Both the position numbers and the translations under genes were made by a program. A model generated the notes under the pieces. The model made no database searches. It was not told the origin of the DNA and saw only the letters and a list, made by a program, of their open reading frames with translations. Below are positions 47,965 to 58,137 of a stretch of DNA of 64,000 nucleotides, piece by piece. Each line of letters begins with the position of its first letter. Positions within the stretch are counted from its first letter, which is position 1. Origin of the DNA: Zygnema cylindricum (lineage: Eukaryota > Streptophyta > Zygnematophyceae > Zygnematales > Zygnemataceae); the NCBI GenBank assembly GCA_037447655.1, contig JBBHKE010002346.1:126001-190000 (forward strand). Direction: 5' to 3'.

Positions 47965-48158
47965 GACTCTGTTAATATTTGAGTATTTACTAGGTCTTTA
48001 TAGAAAAAGAGCAAAGGCAGTCTGTCCCTAAATCCCTTCTCCAAGCCCCCCACACTTGTTGTAGTCACTGGAGGCTTGATAGGGAGCTAGAGCCATAGCT
48101 GCCTAAGCTCACTAGAGAAGGCAGGGGGTGGATTAGGTAGATTTACCAAAAGGTACTT

Positions 48159-48238
48159 GACGGACCCAGGAATTGATCCTGGAACCTACCGTCCGTCAAG
48201 TCGCCGTAGCCGTTAGCTTTAGCCGTTAAGCCTAGGAC
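48159..48238 (-). other. Antisense tRNA-like module, D 5' LTR
   Basis: On the minus strand: TA-GGCT-TAACGGCTAA-AGCT forms a 4-bp D-arm with GG in the loop. About 31 nt later CCAGG-ATCAATT-CCTGG forms a perfect 5-bp T-arm with a 7-nt loop. AGGTTCCAGGATC closely resembles the AGGTCCCAGGATC of plant initiator tRNA-Met. No acceptor stem is evident. Confidence 0.5.
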
Positions 48239-48768
48239 TAATATTACGATATATAAGGTTTGATAAATATATAAATTGTCTTATGTAGATTAATTCGTTT
48301 GACGGCGAATAGATACTTAGTGCATAGATACAGTTTGAATTAGTACGCAGTACGGTATGGGGACAGAACGGATACTGCGCATTTGTTTTGATAGCGAAAC
48401 AAATACCTCGCGTCGAATTTCAGCGGCTAAGATTATAGCCGGTTTTGATCGGACGGCCGCGATAGGCGCCCCGATCACGGAAAAGGTAATTTTGGCGTTT
48501 TACGATATTTGCCACGTCAGATGACACGTGGCTTGATAACATTAGATTACGGGAATTCCGGAGATTACAGGAACTAATCATGATTTGACACGTGTCGACA
48601 TTTTGGCCATGTCGTACAATAGCCGTACATAAAGTACACCGGCACCTGTACTTTTTAGTACGACACATTAATTTGATTGATGCCTTACTTCAGTAGATAG
48701 AGTTTTAGAGATGGAATAGGACTTAGAAAATTTTGGGTAAGTAGCTGCCTCTCCTAGAGAGCACCTTG

Positions 48769-48775
48769 TATAAAT
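48769..48775 (+). promoter_or_regulatory. TATA-like box in D 5' LTR
   Basis: TATAAAT in CCTTGTATAAATCGC, repeated at 51963-51969 in the 3' LTR. Related LTRs have TTGTACAAAT or TTGTATTTA at the equivalent place. Confidence 0.45.
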
Positions 48776-49144
48776 CGCAAACTTTGGCCAGCCATAACTA
48801 TCAATTTACATGACCATTTTCAGTGATTCTTTTTGCTGCCGACTCAGGGGAGTCCACGCTACACAGGGGTGTAGTCGGTCAGAGTTTTTGTCTGCCAGGG
48901 TGGCGGTGTTTCTAAGGGAAAGTCAAAGTGGGTGAATGTGTCCAAATCTTATATTCTAACTTTGCATTCTGTGGTGGAATTGAGCACACAGAAAGTGTTA
49001 TTTCACACGGGTGAATATGTATTGGGGTTTTGACTGTGAAAAGGTCAATCACTTGGGTTTACATCAACTTGGAGTCAACACTATCTAGATAAGCTTCTTT
49101 TGGATCTGCTTACTCTAAGGGCCAATGGAGTTCTCACAGTTTCA

Positions 49145-49159
49145 GGTTATGGGCCCACC
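49145..49159 (+). promoter_or_regulatory. Anticodon-arm primer-binding site of D
   Basis: GGTTATGGGCCCACC, identical to that of B and directly after the LTR CA. The gag ATG is at 49149. Confidence 0.8.
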
Positions 49160-50493
49160 ATCTAGGGTGCCTATGTTTGATGGAACAGGCTTCACTTATT
49201 GGGCGTTTACAATGGAGGGATTGCTTTTCGAGAAGCACTTATGGGGAATTGTTGCGGGACAAGTGAGATGTCCGCCACCTGGCTTTGGAGGAGCTTACTA
49301 TGGAGATTCATCTGAGGCTGCCCAAAATATCAACCGGAGTTCAGATGCAACGAAAGGTGAAGGGAAAAATCTTTCCGTGGATGGGGAAATAGGGGAGAAG
49401 GAAAAAGGGACACCTATGGTGAGGGGAGCTAGGCTCTCAGCTATGGTACAACATGTAGGGATTAAAACTGAAGAAAATGACAGAAAAATATGGGAATACA
49501 AAAACACTATAGCAAAACATCTCATACTTAGATATGTGTCTAAGTCGATAGCTATCACTCTTTTAAGTCTAACCAAGTCTTCAGAGATATAGGAAGCACT
49601 AATTTAGATTTATAAGAGTGAGACTATTCAGATGCAGCAATTAGTAAAACAGGAAATAAAGGCCTATGTTTATAAAGGCGGTAGCATGATAGAGTTTTGC
49701 AATGATATTGCTGCGTTATATGTTGAGCTTGGTAGTGCGGGATATGTAGAATCTGAGGAGAGTAAGATTAATACACTACTTATGAAACTCCTAGATGAGT
49801 ACGAAAATATCATTTGTTGTATGCAGGCACTTGATGGTTCCTCGTGGACTTGGAGCTTTACCATGGGGATAATTCTTGTAAGGGAAAGCACTTTGGAGCT
49901 TCGTAGGGGAAGTGACAGGGTGAATGCATTTACAGCCGGTGGTGATTGGCGGAAGCGTGATGAGAGGAACGACGATGATTGGCGGAAGCGTGATGAGAGG
50001 AACGACGGTGATTGACCGTGGTGACGAGCGCAAGCGTGATGAGAGTAAGAAAGACAAAGGTAAACCTTATCGAAACTTTGGTGGAAAAAGAGGGAGAGGA
50101 AAAGACACGGGAGCTTTGAAAAAAAGGGTTTGCTTCTTTTGTCGGGAACCGGGTCAATATATGGAGGAATGCCCTTGTTTGGAAAAACTTAGAGGTTGGA
50201 ATGGGGATGAGGAGGACGAAGAAGAAGAGGAGAAAGAGGATGAAGAAAAATTGGAGCTTCTTCACATCGGTAGAATGGGGAAGAGAGAAAAGTACACAAA
50301 AATTGCACGAAGGCAACAGTGTGCTTTTGGAGGTATAAGGGAAGTAAAGAGAGAGGAGGTACTTGAGGATGTCGAGGAGTGTAGAGTGTATGACTTAAAA
50401 ATGAGAAAGTCAGATCTAGGATACATAAGTGAAAATGGGAAAGATAAAATTAATGAGGATAATTTTATAGATAGTAGGGAAACAGAAAACTAG
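49149..50493 (+). pseudogene. Copia gag of D with appended pol scraps
   Basis: MGPPSRVPMFDGTGFTYWAF starts in the primer-binding site. Two TAG codons (49590 and about 49605) interrupt, and the same frame resumes to 50015 with MIEFCNDIAALYVELG and ILVRESTLELRRGS. An in-frame 33-bp repeat (DWRKRDERNDD twice) ends in a frameshift. 49924-50493 then carries the zinc knuckle CFFCREPGQYMEEC, where the conserved His is Gln, an acidic stretch and ECRVYDLKMRKSDLG, a scrap of integrase C-terminal text. Confidence 0.7.
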
Positions 50494-50535
50494 CCGGAAA
50501 GGGAGACTTCAACGGATTGCGAGGAAAGGGGAGAA

Positions 50536-50946
50536 GTGAAACTCGAAGAGGTTTTAAAGGATAGGGGAGAAGAGAAATATTTGATTAAAGGTTTAGGGGA
50601 GAAAAAATATTTATTGGGAATAAAATTAGAAAGTGATAGTGGAAAGAATTCCATGGGAGAGAGTGAGGGAAGTTCAAAAAATGGGGTAATTATCATGGAT
50701 AAAAATATGAGTACGGAAGATGTAGATCTTATGAGGAGCTTAGTGGGGACAAGTGTTTTTTGGGAATATTTGGGGGTGGATGGATTTGACATCACTACTT
50801 GGTGTGATGTCGTTTGTGAAGATGTGTCTGTAAAAGGGTTATCATCCGGGTATCATCAAGGTCACAGGTTGGGGATGGGGCTGACTGTTGGAAATGCAAA
50901 GGGGAAAGTAGATTCTGGTTGGATGAAAAGGGGAGGAGGTGGATAA
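50536..50946 (+). pseudogene. Compacted RT/RNase H remnant of D
   Basis: 136-codon frame. GLGEKKYLLGIKLESD matches the RT motif LGEAKYILGIEMERD of B. SLVGTSVFWEYLGVDGFDIT then TWCD matches the RNase H text of B (YLVGTKELWLHLG ... TTWSDASYGD). The text between and around is missing, so several deletions have compressed pol. No catalytic YVDD is left. Confidence 0.65.
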
Positions 50947-51163
50947 AATCTTTGATCGGATTTGTGATAAGTAAGGTGCTAAATGAAATGTGTGATGAAA
51001 TTATTATTTCAGTTCATCTAATGCATTGTTTTAAATACGAGAGTATTTTTCTTAAGTTTTATAAAAGGAAAAGAAAAAGGAAAAGAAAAACGAAACAGGG
51101 GAAGGAGTGTTTGTTTATTTGTTTGTAAGAGTTGAAAGGAAGTAGACTAGAAAATAAGGGAAG

Positions 51164-52338
51164 TGTTAATATTTGAGTATTTTCTAGGTCTTTATAGAAA
51201 AAGAGCAAAGGCAATCTGTCCCTAAATCCCTTCTCCAAGTCCCCCGTACTTGTTGTAGTCACTAGAGGCTGGATAGGGAGCTAGAGCCATGGCTGCCTAA
51301 GCTCACTAGAGAAGGCAGGAGGTGGATTAGGTAGATTTACCAAAAGGTACTTGACGGACCCAGGAATTGATCCTGGTACCTACCGTCCGTCAAGTCGCCG
51401 TAGCCGTTAGCTTTAGCCGTTAAGTCTAGGACTAATATTATGATATATAGGGTTTGATAAATATAAAAATCGTCTTATGTAGATTAATTCATTTAACGGC
51501 GAATAGATACTTAGTGCATAGACACAGATTGAATTAGTACGCAGTACGGTATGGGGACAGAACGGATACTGCGCATTTGTTTCGATAGCGAAACAAATAC
51601 CTCTCGTCGAATTTCAGCGGCTAGGATTATAGCCGGTTTTGATTAGACGGCCGCGATAGGCGCCGCGATCACGGAAAAGGTACTTTTGGCGTTTTACGAT
51701 ATTTGCCACGTCAGATGAAACGTGGCGTGATAACATTAGATTACGGGAATTCCGGAGATTACACGAACTAATCGTGATTTGACACGTGTAGACATTTTGG
51801 CCATGTCGTACAATGGCCGTACATAAAGTACACCGGCACCTGTACTTTTTAGTACGACACGGTAATTTGATTGGTGCCGTACTTTAGTAGATAGAGTTTT
51901 AGAGATGGAATAGGACTTGGAAAATTTTGGGTAAGTAGCTGCCTCTCCTAGAGAGCACCTTGTATAAATGGCAAACTTTGGCCAGCCATAACTATCAATT
52001 TAATTAACCATTTTCAGTGATTCTTTTTGCTGCCGACTCATGGGAGTCCACGCTACACAGGGGTGTAGTCGGTCAAAGTTTTCGTCTGCCAGGGTGGCGG
52101 TATTTCTAAGGGAAAGTCAAAGTGGGTGAATGTGTTCTAATCTCATATTCTAACTTTGCATTCTGTGGTGGAATTGAGCACACAGAAAGTGTTATTTCAC
52201 AAGGGTGAATCTATATTGGGGTTTTGAATGTGAAGGGGTCAGTCACTTGGGTTTATATCAACTTGGAGTCGGCACTATCTAGATAAGCTTCTTTTGGATC
52301 TGCTTACTCTGAAGGCCAATAGAGGTCTCAGAGTTTCG
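51164..52338 (+). repeat. 3' LTR of D
   Basis: Same length as the 5' LTR and very similar. The last base is G instead of A. Confidence 0.9.
51352..51430 (-). other. Antisense tRNA-like module, D 3' LTR
   Basis: Same structure as at 48159-48238, with the T-arm at 51360-51376. Confidence 0.5.
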
Positions 52339-52343
52339 GACTC

Positions 52344-53231
52344 ATCCTGTTGATTTACAGAATCAGAAAACAGGGCATTGTTTTTTGATGGATTGCCTAA
52401 AAAACCTTGGTTAAACTGACTTTGCTGCAAACTAAGCCAGTATAATCCTGTTTCATTTGCATTTTTAAGTTTAGGACACTACGTGTATCCTTGACTTCGT
52501 TCTGAGCAATAAAAATAAGCATTAGATGACAGTCTATATTGGCCCTGATTAAACTGTTTAAACTAACTTTGTTTCAGATTAAATTCATTCTTTTGTTGAT
52601 TAAACTGATTCCTTTACTGATTAAACTGAGTACATTTGTCAAAATCTATGCTAAAAGCTTATATTTGCTTTTCTCCATGTAGAACCATAGACGTAGCTTC
52701 CTCTTCTAATAAGATATTGATTGCTAACTCTTATGTCCAACTAGACTTATCATATTGTTCCAGCTTGACAGATGCATCTTTCATGCTGCTAAAAAGACCT
52801 CTAGTAACTTATGCAGCCTGCTGAAATTCAAGAAATGTACCGTGAACACATGCATGTGCATCGATAAATGTCCAAAAATTATCTGTATACTCTGCCATTG
52901 TCCCCCCGGAGTATTTGTAATCCCAAATTTTTCCTGCCAAGTAAAGTTCCTCTTGAACATTCGTCTTTTCATTTGGACGCTTTAAGTGATTTCCAAATAT
53001 CAATCGCCTTTATCATCTTAAGTCGTGACATGAGCACATTTCCCAAGAGACACAGTTTTAGAGTTTTTTTCGAGCCTGTGAATTCTTCTTCTTCCAAGTC
53101 AGATCACTTTCAACAAGTGATCCATCTAATATATCCAATAAATTTGCAGTTTCAAAGTATTATTCCACCATATCAGCCCAATAAGCATACTTTTGTCCCT
53201 TGAAGATAGGAATTCTCGAGGAAAGGCCCAT
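52344..53231 (-). pseudogene. Copia gag of E
   Basis: Starts MGLSSRIPIFKGQKYAYWAD in the primer-binding site, with a stop a few codons later. ELYLAGKIWDYKYSGGTMAE and FIDAHACVHGTFLEF resemble the UBN2 gag core. The C-terminal part has Gln/Asn-rich QFNQ repeats. Confidence 0.65.
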
Positions 53232-53235
53232 AACC
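53225..53235 (-). promoter_or_regulatory. Anticodon-arm primer-binding site of E
   Basis: GGTTATGGGCC on the minus strand. The ATG within it opens the gag frame MGLSSRIPIFKGQKYAYW. Confidence 0.7.
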
Positions 53236-54356
53236 TCTTATTCTATGACCACTCGTTCAAGTGGAGCTGCAGCAATAGTTGTAAAAGTTGACATGATGAA
53301 AGCAAAAGCTGACAAGTATCTTATCAAACAATTTTTTTCAGACAGTACAAAGTTCAACCCAAAAGTCTTATTCACGCCAAATCAAATACAGACATAGTAT
53401 ACTATGAACTCTAACAATTCCCAAAATTTTAATTTAATTGATTCAGTAAACCATAAGATATTGTACCTGAAACGCTGCTTTTTAGATAACCATAGTCCCA
53501 AAATTGGATACATAACTTTTTCTAAGTCGTAAACTTTATACATTGAGTGATTGTCTATTGCTCACCGTCAAATTAGATGTCTACACCTAGAACTCTAGTA
53601 CAGTACCATGATACAACAAAGTACTTAGTACTGTACCCTGATACGACAAAGTACCTAAACTGTACGTCACTGCATCCATAGTACTTTCAAAACCCTAATT
53701 GTAGTACTGTGACATAATACAACAAAGTACTTAGTTCTGTATCATGATACGACAAAGTACCAAAACTGCACGTCATTGCATCCATAGTACTTTCAAAACC
53801 CTAATTGCTACTAGCCTTAAAATAAACAGTGAAACATTGTTTTTTAATGCGCTAAACAACAATCAAATGATTTCCATATATTTACAAATATTAAAACGTA
53901 CAATTAATGTTGTTGTTGCTTAGTCAACTTTGATCACAAAAGTCTAGCTAATTGTGGTCATAAAGTACAAAATACCTAAGTACGTACGGTGTGCTGCGTT
54001 ACTTGTGGTCCCCGCTCGAATCGCGTCCGTTGGCTCGATTCGTATCAACGATTCATACTTGCTCCCGTATAAAACATTTCTCGGACGTTTGTGTCTGACT
54101 CTGCCTGTGTGATTTTGCAAATCCGTTCGTTTGATGTTTGACACGTGTAAGTGAGCGTTGGCGCCCTTCCAAAATACCTGCAAGATCCTCAAGTGCTGAC
54201 GCGTGTCATTGTAGAAGTACAATACACTCTATAGTCCTTTTCTACTGTAACACTATAAAAGGTAAGTATTTTATCTAACTTAGACAAAAATATTCTAAGT
54301 CCTAAAGCTCCTCTCACAGCCCTATCAATTGAGGACAAATCTTTCTAAATTCAACA
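53236..54356 (-). repeat. 5' LTR of E
   Basis: 1121 bp. Longer than the 3' LTR because of a tandem duplication of about 109 bp (about 53593-53810). It contains telobox-like AAACCCTAAT motifs. Confidence 0.85.
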
Positions 54357-54361
54357 ATTTA

Positions 54362-55000
54362 TTCCCTTCAATTGTGTATGATAGTTAAATTACGATTCCT
54401 CAAGATAAGGTTTCATATGCCTTTATCTATTTCGCGGAGAAACTATGTAATATCGTTTTAATAGGGTATCTATCTAAATGTGTGGCTTCGTGTCCCCAAG
54501 GTTTATCTTCCGACTTCGTTGTCTCTATGGGATACTAAAATTGTGTCTCCATCAAAAAGAATCAAAGCTTTTTTTCCCCCTATCCTATCCCAATGCTTTA
54601 TGAATAAATTTGTTAGAGATACTAAGTTGGAAGACCTCTTGCACTCTAATGACTTTCTTAAGCTCTCCGACTCCTAAGTGGCCTTTGTGATCCTCACCTA
54701 TTGTTTTTGTCAAGATCCTCTCTATCTTGCTCGACAGTTCCATCTACCGCTCCATTTTTGTCTTATTTTAAAGACTAAAACGGTAAACATTTTACTTTTC
54801 TCCTTTACCTCGTTGGGCATGGGATTTTTGATCAGCCTAAATGTGCATTTTCTCGCCAACAAGCCGTCATCCCTATTTTGAACGTCGTCTTGGATTTGGT
54901 TTATATTGCTACAGTTGTTCCAGCTGCCAATTCAGGTAGTGCCAATTCAAGTAGTTGTGCTTTGGTGGCACCTACCATTATGTATTCATATATTGTGGAT
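54362..55000 (+). pseudogene. LINE-like reverse transcriptase pseudogene, copy 1, 3' part
   Basis: Resumes after element E with FPSIVYDS, where FPSIADDT-type catalytic text is expected. Then KCVASCPQGLSSDF, a FLLYLVGHGIFDQPKCAF segment and CALVAPTIM follow. This order fits the thumb region of the same reverse transcriptase family. It ends where repeat R3 begins. Confidence 0.55.
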
Positions 55001-55004
55001 TTTT

Positions 55005-55440
55005 TCCACATTTTGTCCCAAGTCGACCTCATTGTTTTCTTTTTTAATTTTTATCGTTTATTCGGTACATTTCACAAAAAAATTTCACTACGAAGTATGT
55101 GCAAATACATAGCACAATATAATTCAATGCCTAGGATTCACTTTTTACCTCCGCTGGTCCATATATCTTGTTAAGACTTTAAGTTCGAAAATTCTTTCAA
55201 AAGTTTCAGCATCCAAATGTTAACCTACATGGTACATTTAGAATGAGCCACGCAAGTAAAATGTTTTTTAGTGACTTGACCTAATGGTTGTCACGGCAGC
55301 CAATGAACGTATCCTTCCGTTTACTTAGAACTCCAAATGGAATTTCGGCCTTAAACGATTTTCGTTTTCATGATAAAACGTGAAATAACGCTAATCGGCC
55401 CATTTTGATTTTCAAATTAGGGGAGCATACCATATATAGA
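55005..55440. repeat. Dispersed repeat R3, copy 1
   Basis: Shares with 58985-59375 an ordered set of blocks: AATATGTGCAAATnnAT, CACTTTTTACCTCCGCTG, CAGCATCCA, TTAACCTAC, GAGCCACGCAA and GTGAAATAACGCTAAT. No coding seen. Confidence 0.55.
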
Positions 55441-55700
55441 AAAATAAAAAAACAAGAAAAAAAAGGAAAAAAACTAATAGAAAAAAGAAACGAAATTTAA
55501 ATTAAAGAAAATAATAGAAAAGAAATGAAAGAAAATAAACAAAAGAAAAATAAAAACAAAATAAAAAACGTCATTCCCTACTCAATTACCAACCGTTGCG
55601 CAAACCCTTATGGGAATGTATAACCCACTAAAAGTATGACACCAATAGCTTTTATAAATTGGATCCCATACCCAATTTCAAGGATAAAGACTCCCCTTAC
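55440..55700. other. A-rich tract and unassigned DNA
   Basis: 55440-55570 is A-rich with AAAGAAA-type repeats. Nothing else recognised. Confidence 0.5.
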
Positions 55701-57850
55701 CCGTGTTGTCCCTTACCATCCACCTTATTTTGGGGAGCATTCTTAACCTTCACATTTGATTCCTTATTTCCAACAACGAATTTTGCCTCCACCGTCAAAT
55801 ACTAGTCCACCTAGAGTGCAATGCCCCCGTTGTGAAATGTTATATGTTGCCGGCGATGGTTAGTTCTACCATCTGAAATCATGTCCTCTCACCTCTAAAA
55901 TTAATTCGCCCCTTAACAGTAGACACGCTCCTCCCCTAATTTCCTAGTAACAACCATCTTATACTGATTGACAACATGTTCGTCGACTTGACATTCTTAA
56001 GTGTTACCACCTATGTTGCCCTCCATCGATTACACACACGCATCCCCAACCATCTTTGTGCTTTCGTCAAAAATGCTCTTCGCTGTCCTTTGGCATTATT
56101 GGTAAAAGACATCACCAATGGCGCAAAGTGGCACTTACTCTTTATGTTTCCTCTTTGGGTTTTAATTTTGCCACCAACGAAGGGGGGGGCGAGCGGGTCT
56201 CGTGAGACTAAGGCTCACTGGAAAGGGATTTTAGAGTGGGGATTGGGACGCATTGCAACTCAACCACACATATTAGGTCATCGGTTTTTCCATGCCCTCC
56301 CCATCCCGGCCAGCGTGGCGCCCCACTATCAAAATCCACGGCTTGATTGCATCGACCAATCTATTTAAGTCGTTTTGGCGAGTATTCTTGGGCTACTTGT
56401 TATCTTCAACCTGTCATCCGACTTTGTCTTCTTTTTTAGAGGAAACAATTCAAGCTTTACGTTTGTTACATTCTCTTGTCCGCGAAGAAATCCGTTCTTT
56501 AATAAATGTGCATTGTTCGCTTAAATCATCTGAACTAAAGTGGGAGGCAATTACAAAAGCTTTTATTCAGGCTCTTTATCATTTTTCTGAGGGCCCATTT
56601 GGCATGGTTTATATAATTTTGTGCCATTTATTTCCTCCCGATACCCCCTCTTAAGGTTTTAATTTTTAATTTTTTAAGTTTATTCTAAGATAGTTTGAAG
56701 ACACGTTCCTCGCCATATTTTCCTTTTCTCTCTGTGGCTCGCCTCGTAGCTTTTTCAAACATGTTAATGAAGTTTTTCCTATCATTTTTGGCATAGTGTT
56801 GTACCCCTTAGCCGCTCGAGAGATGTGTATTCCACCTCAAAGGGCCTTTTATGACAACTTTACATTACACGAGTTGGGAATTGGTGTTAAAGAGGGTTTT
56901 GAGGTGATTGTCCATGGTCTTTGGGCTCTTAGGAATTTCTTTTCAGATTGAGTGGTCCGTTTTATTATGGATAACGTCCCCATTCTATCCCTACTCGATC
57001 TTAAAGTGGAGATATAACCTTTTTTCCTTATCATAAGGCTCTCCTCTTAGCTCGTGCACTCCTGCCACATAATGCCCAAACCACTTTCCTCCTTTTCCAT
57101 CTCTTACAACAAACTACAACTATCATCTACAATAACACATAATCGATAAATAAAGAGTGTCTGCGTTCTATAGCCTATTAAACACTCTACCTTTTAAAAA
57201 AGCGCGTGCTTAGCTGCTCTCATGTTCTAGGCCGACGACTAGTGTCTGGTTGGAAGCCACACTAACGTTTTCTATATTTGCTGTGACGTTTGATCAGTTC
57301 GCATACGCCTTAGGTCTTCTTTGGGTTTGCCACACCTTAAGTTTCTTAAACTCCTCAATTGTGCTTGCAACCACGATATAGATTCGGGCGAGATTCTCTA
57401 CTTTGTTGCTCACGTGAGAGTGAAAAAAATGTTGCGCATGATTTACTTTGCAATGCAATTGCTGCGATTGGCATTCAACCAAGCTACACTGTGAAACGAG
57501 AAGTTCCACATACGCTCCCTGCTCGCTCTTTGTGTAGTGGTGTTCGAAATCCTTAAGATGACTTAATTTTCCTCCACGATGTTAAAGGACCTTGGGAGAC
57601 GTTGGCCTTACAAGTCAGGCTGGGACCAACATTTTACCTTGCTCGACATTAAACGCGGGCGTGGCGCCTTGAGACGTAACGACTTTAAAGGAAATAGATT
57701 GTGCTTATCGAGACTTAGTGGACTAATTTTCCCCATTTGCGACATAATTGTTCTGATCGTTGGACAAGTCTTTTGGTGATTTCTTCTACAATCCTGCCAA
57801 AAGAATGTTTGAAACTTGGGGGACAAGGAGTCCTTCCCTGAGCCAACTTA
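55700..57850 (+). pseudogene. LINE-like reverse transcriptase pseudogene, copy 2
   Basis: In order: a zinc-finger-like CPRCEMLYVAGDG then FYHLKSC (about 55822-55887, C-x2-C-x(n)-H-x4-C, one stop); RIPNHLCAFVKNAL, WHLLFMFPLWVLILPPTKGG (55976-56368); LHELGIGVKEGFEVIVHGL (about 56860-56925), which fits the Q-G-V-G ... HA block before the catalytic Asp; and a C-terminal part with CACNHDID-type cysteine text and EKNVAHDLLCNAIAAIGIQP (about 57350-57500). The order matches non-LTR reverse transcriptases with an N-terminal zinc finger and a C-terminal Cys/His plus nuclease-like region. The central palm is deleted and stops are frequent. The exact clade is not fixed. Confidence 0.6.
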
Positions 57851-58137
57851 TTTATTTTTGCCAAAAATGTGTACTAGTGGCTCTTTAAGGAGCGAAAACT
57901 ATGGCGCTTCTACGGTGAATCAAGGTGGGGGATGATAGGCGAGGCCTCCCAAATCTACCACGAAGTGATTTAGTCCAAATCCATGATCTTTGTGGATGTG
58001 AAATTTAATTTGTTAAAGCTGTGTGGTGTCATTTTCGTTAGGTTTTCCCTTTGTGTACATTCATCTTTTGTACATTTGCTTAGTTTTGACTATAATTTTA
58101 GTTAGCTTTTACATCTTCGCTTTTTTTAGTTTCCTTA
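57851..58137. other. No gene seen
   Basis: May contain the extreme 3' end of the reverse transcriptase pseudogene. Nothing firm. Confidence 0.4.

Larger units (their letters stand above)
47970..49144 (+). repeat. 5' LTR of D
   Basis: TGTTAATATTTGAG to CACAGTTTCA. A TATA-like TATAAAT is at 48769-48775. A nested dyad of GTAC motifs is at 48610-48665. Confidence 0.9.
47970..52338 (+). mobile_element. Copia element D, pol-deleted, nested in E
   Basis: 4369 bp. A target duplication GACTC is at 47965-47969 and 52339-52343. The two LTRs are each 1175 bp (47970-49144 and 51164-52338). The internal region is only about 2 kb, with gag and scraps of RT and RNase H, so D must have moved with help from another element. 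Confidence 0.9.
43620..54356 (-). mobile_element. Copia element E, split by element D
   Basis: A target duplication ATTTA is at 43615-43619 and 54357-54361. 3' LTR 43620-44614, 5' LTR 53236-54356. The primer-binding site is of the anticodon-arm type. Gag and pol are broken. Element D lies between gag and protease. E sits in the LINE-like pseudogene. Confidence 0.9.

Noticed and set aside
48159-48238. A functional tRNA gene
   Set aside because: No 7-bp acceptor stem or convincing anticodon stem. The module sits inside LTRs, so it is reported as tRNA-like only.
56849-57034. Minus-strand short frame over the reverse transcriptase pseudogene
   Set aside because: The plus strand carries recognisable reverse-transcriptase blocks here.
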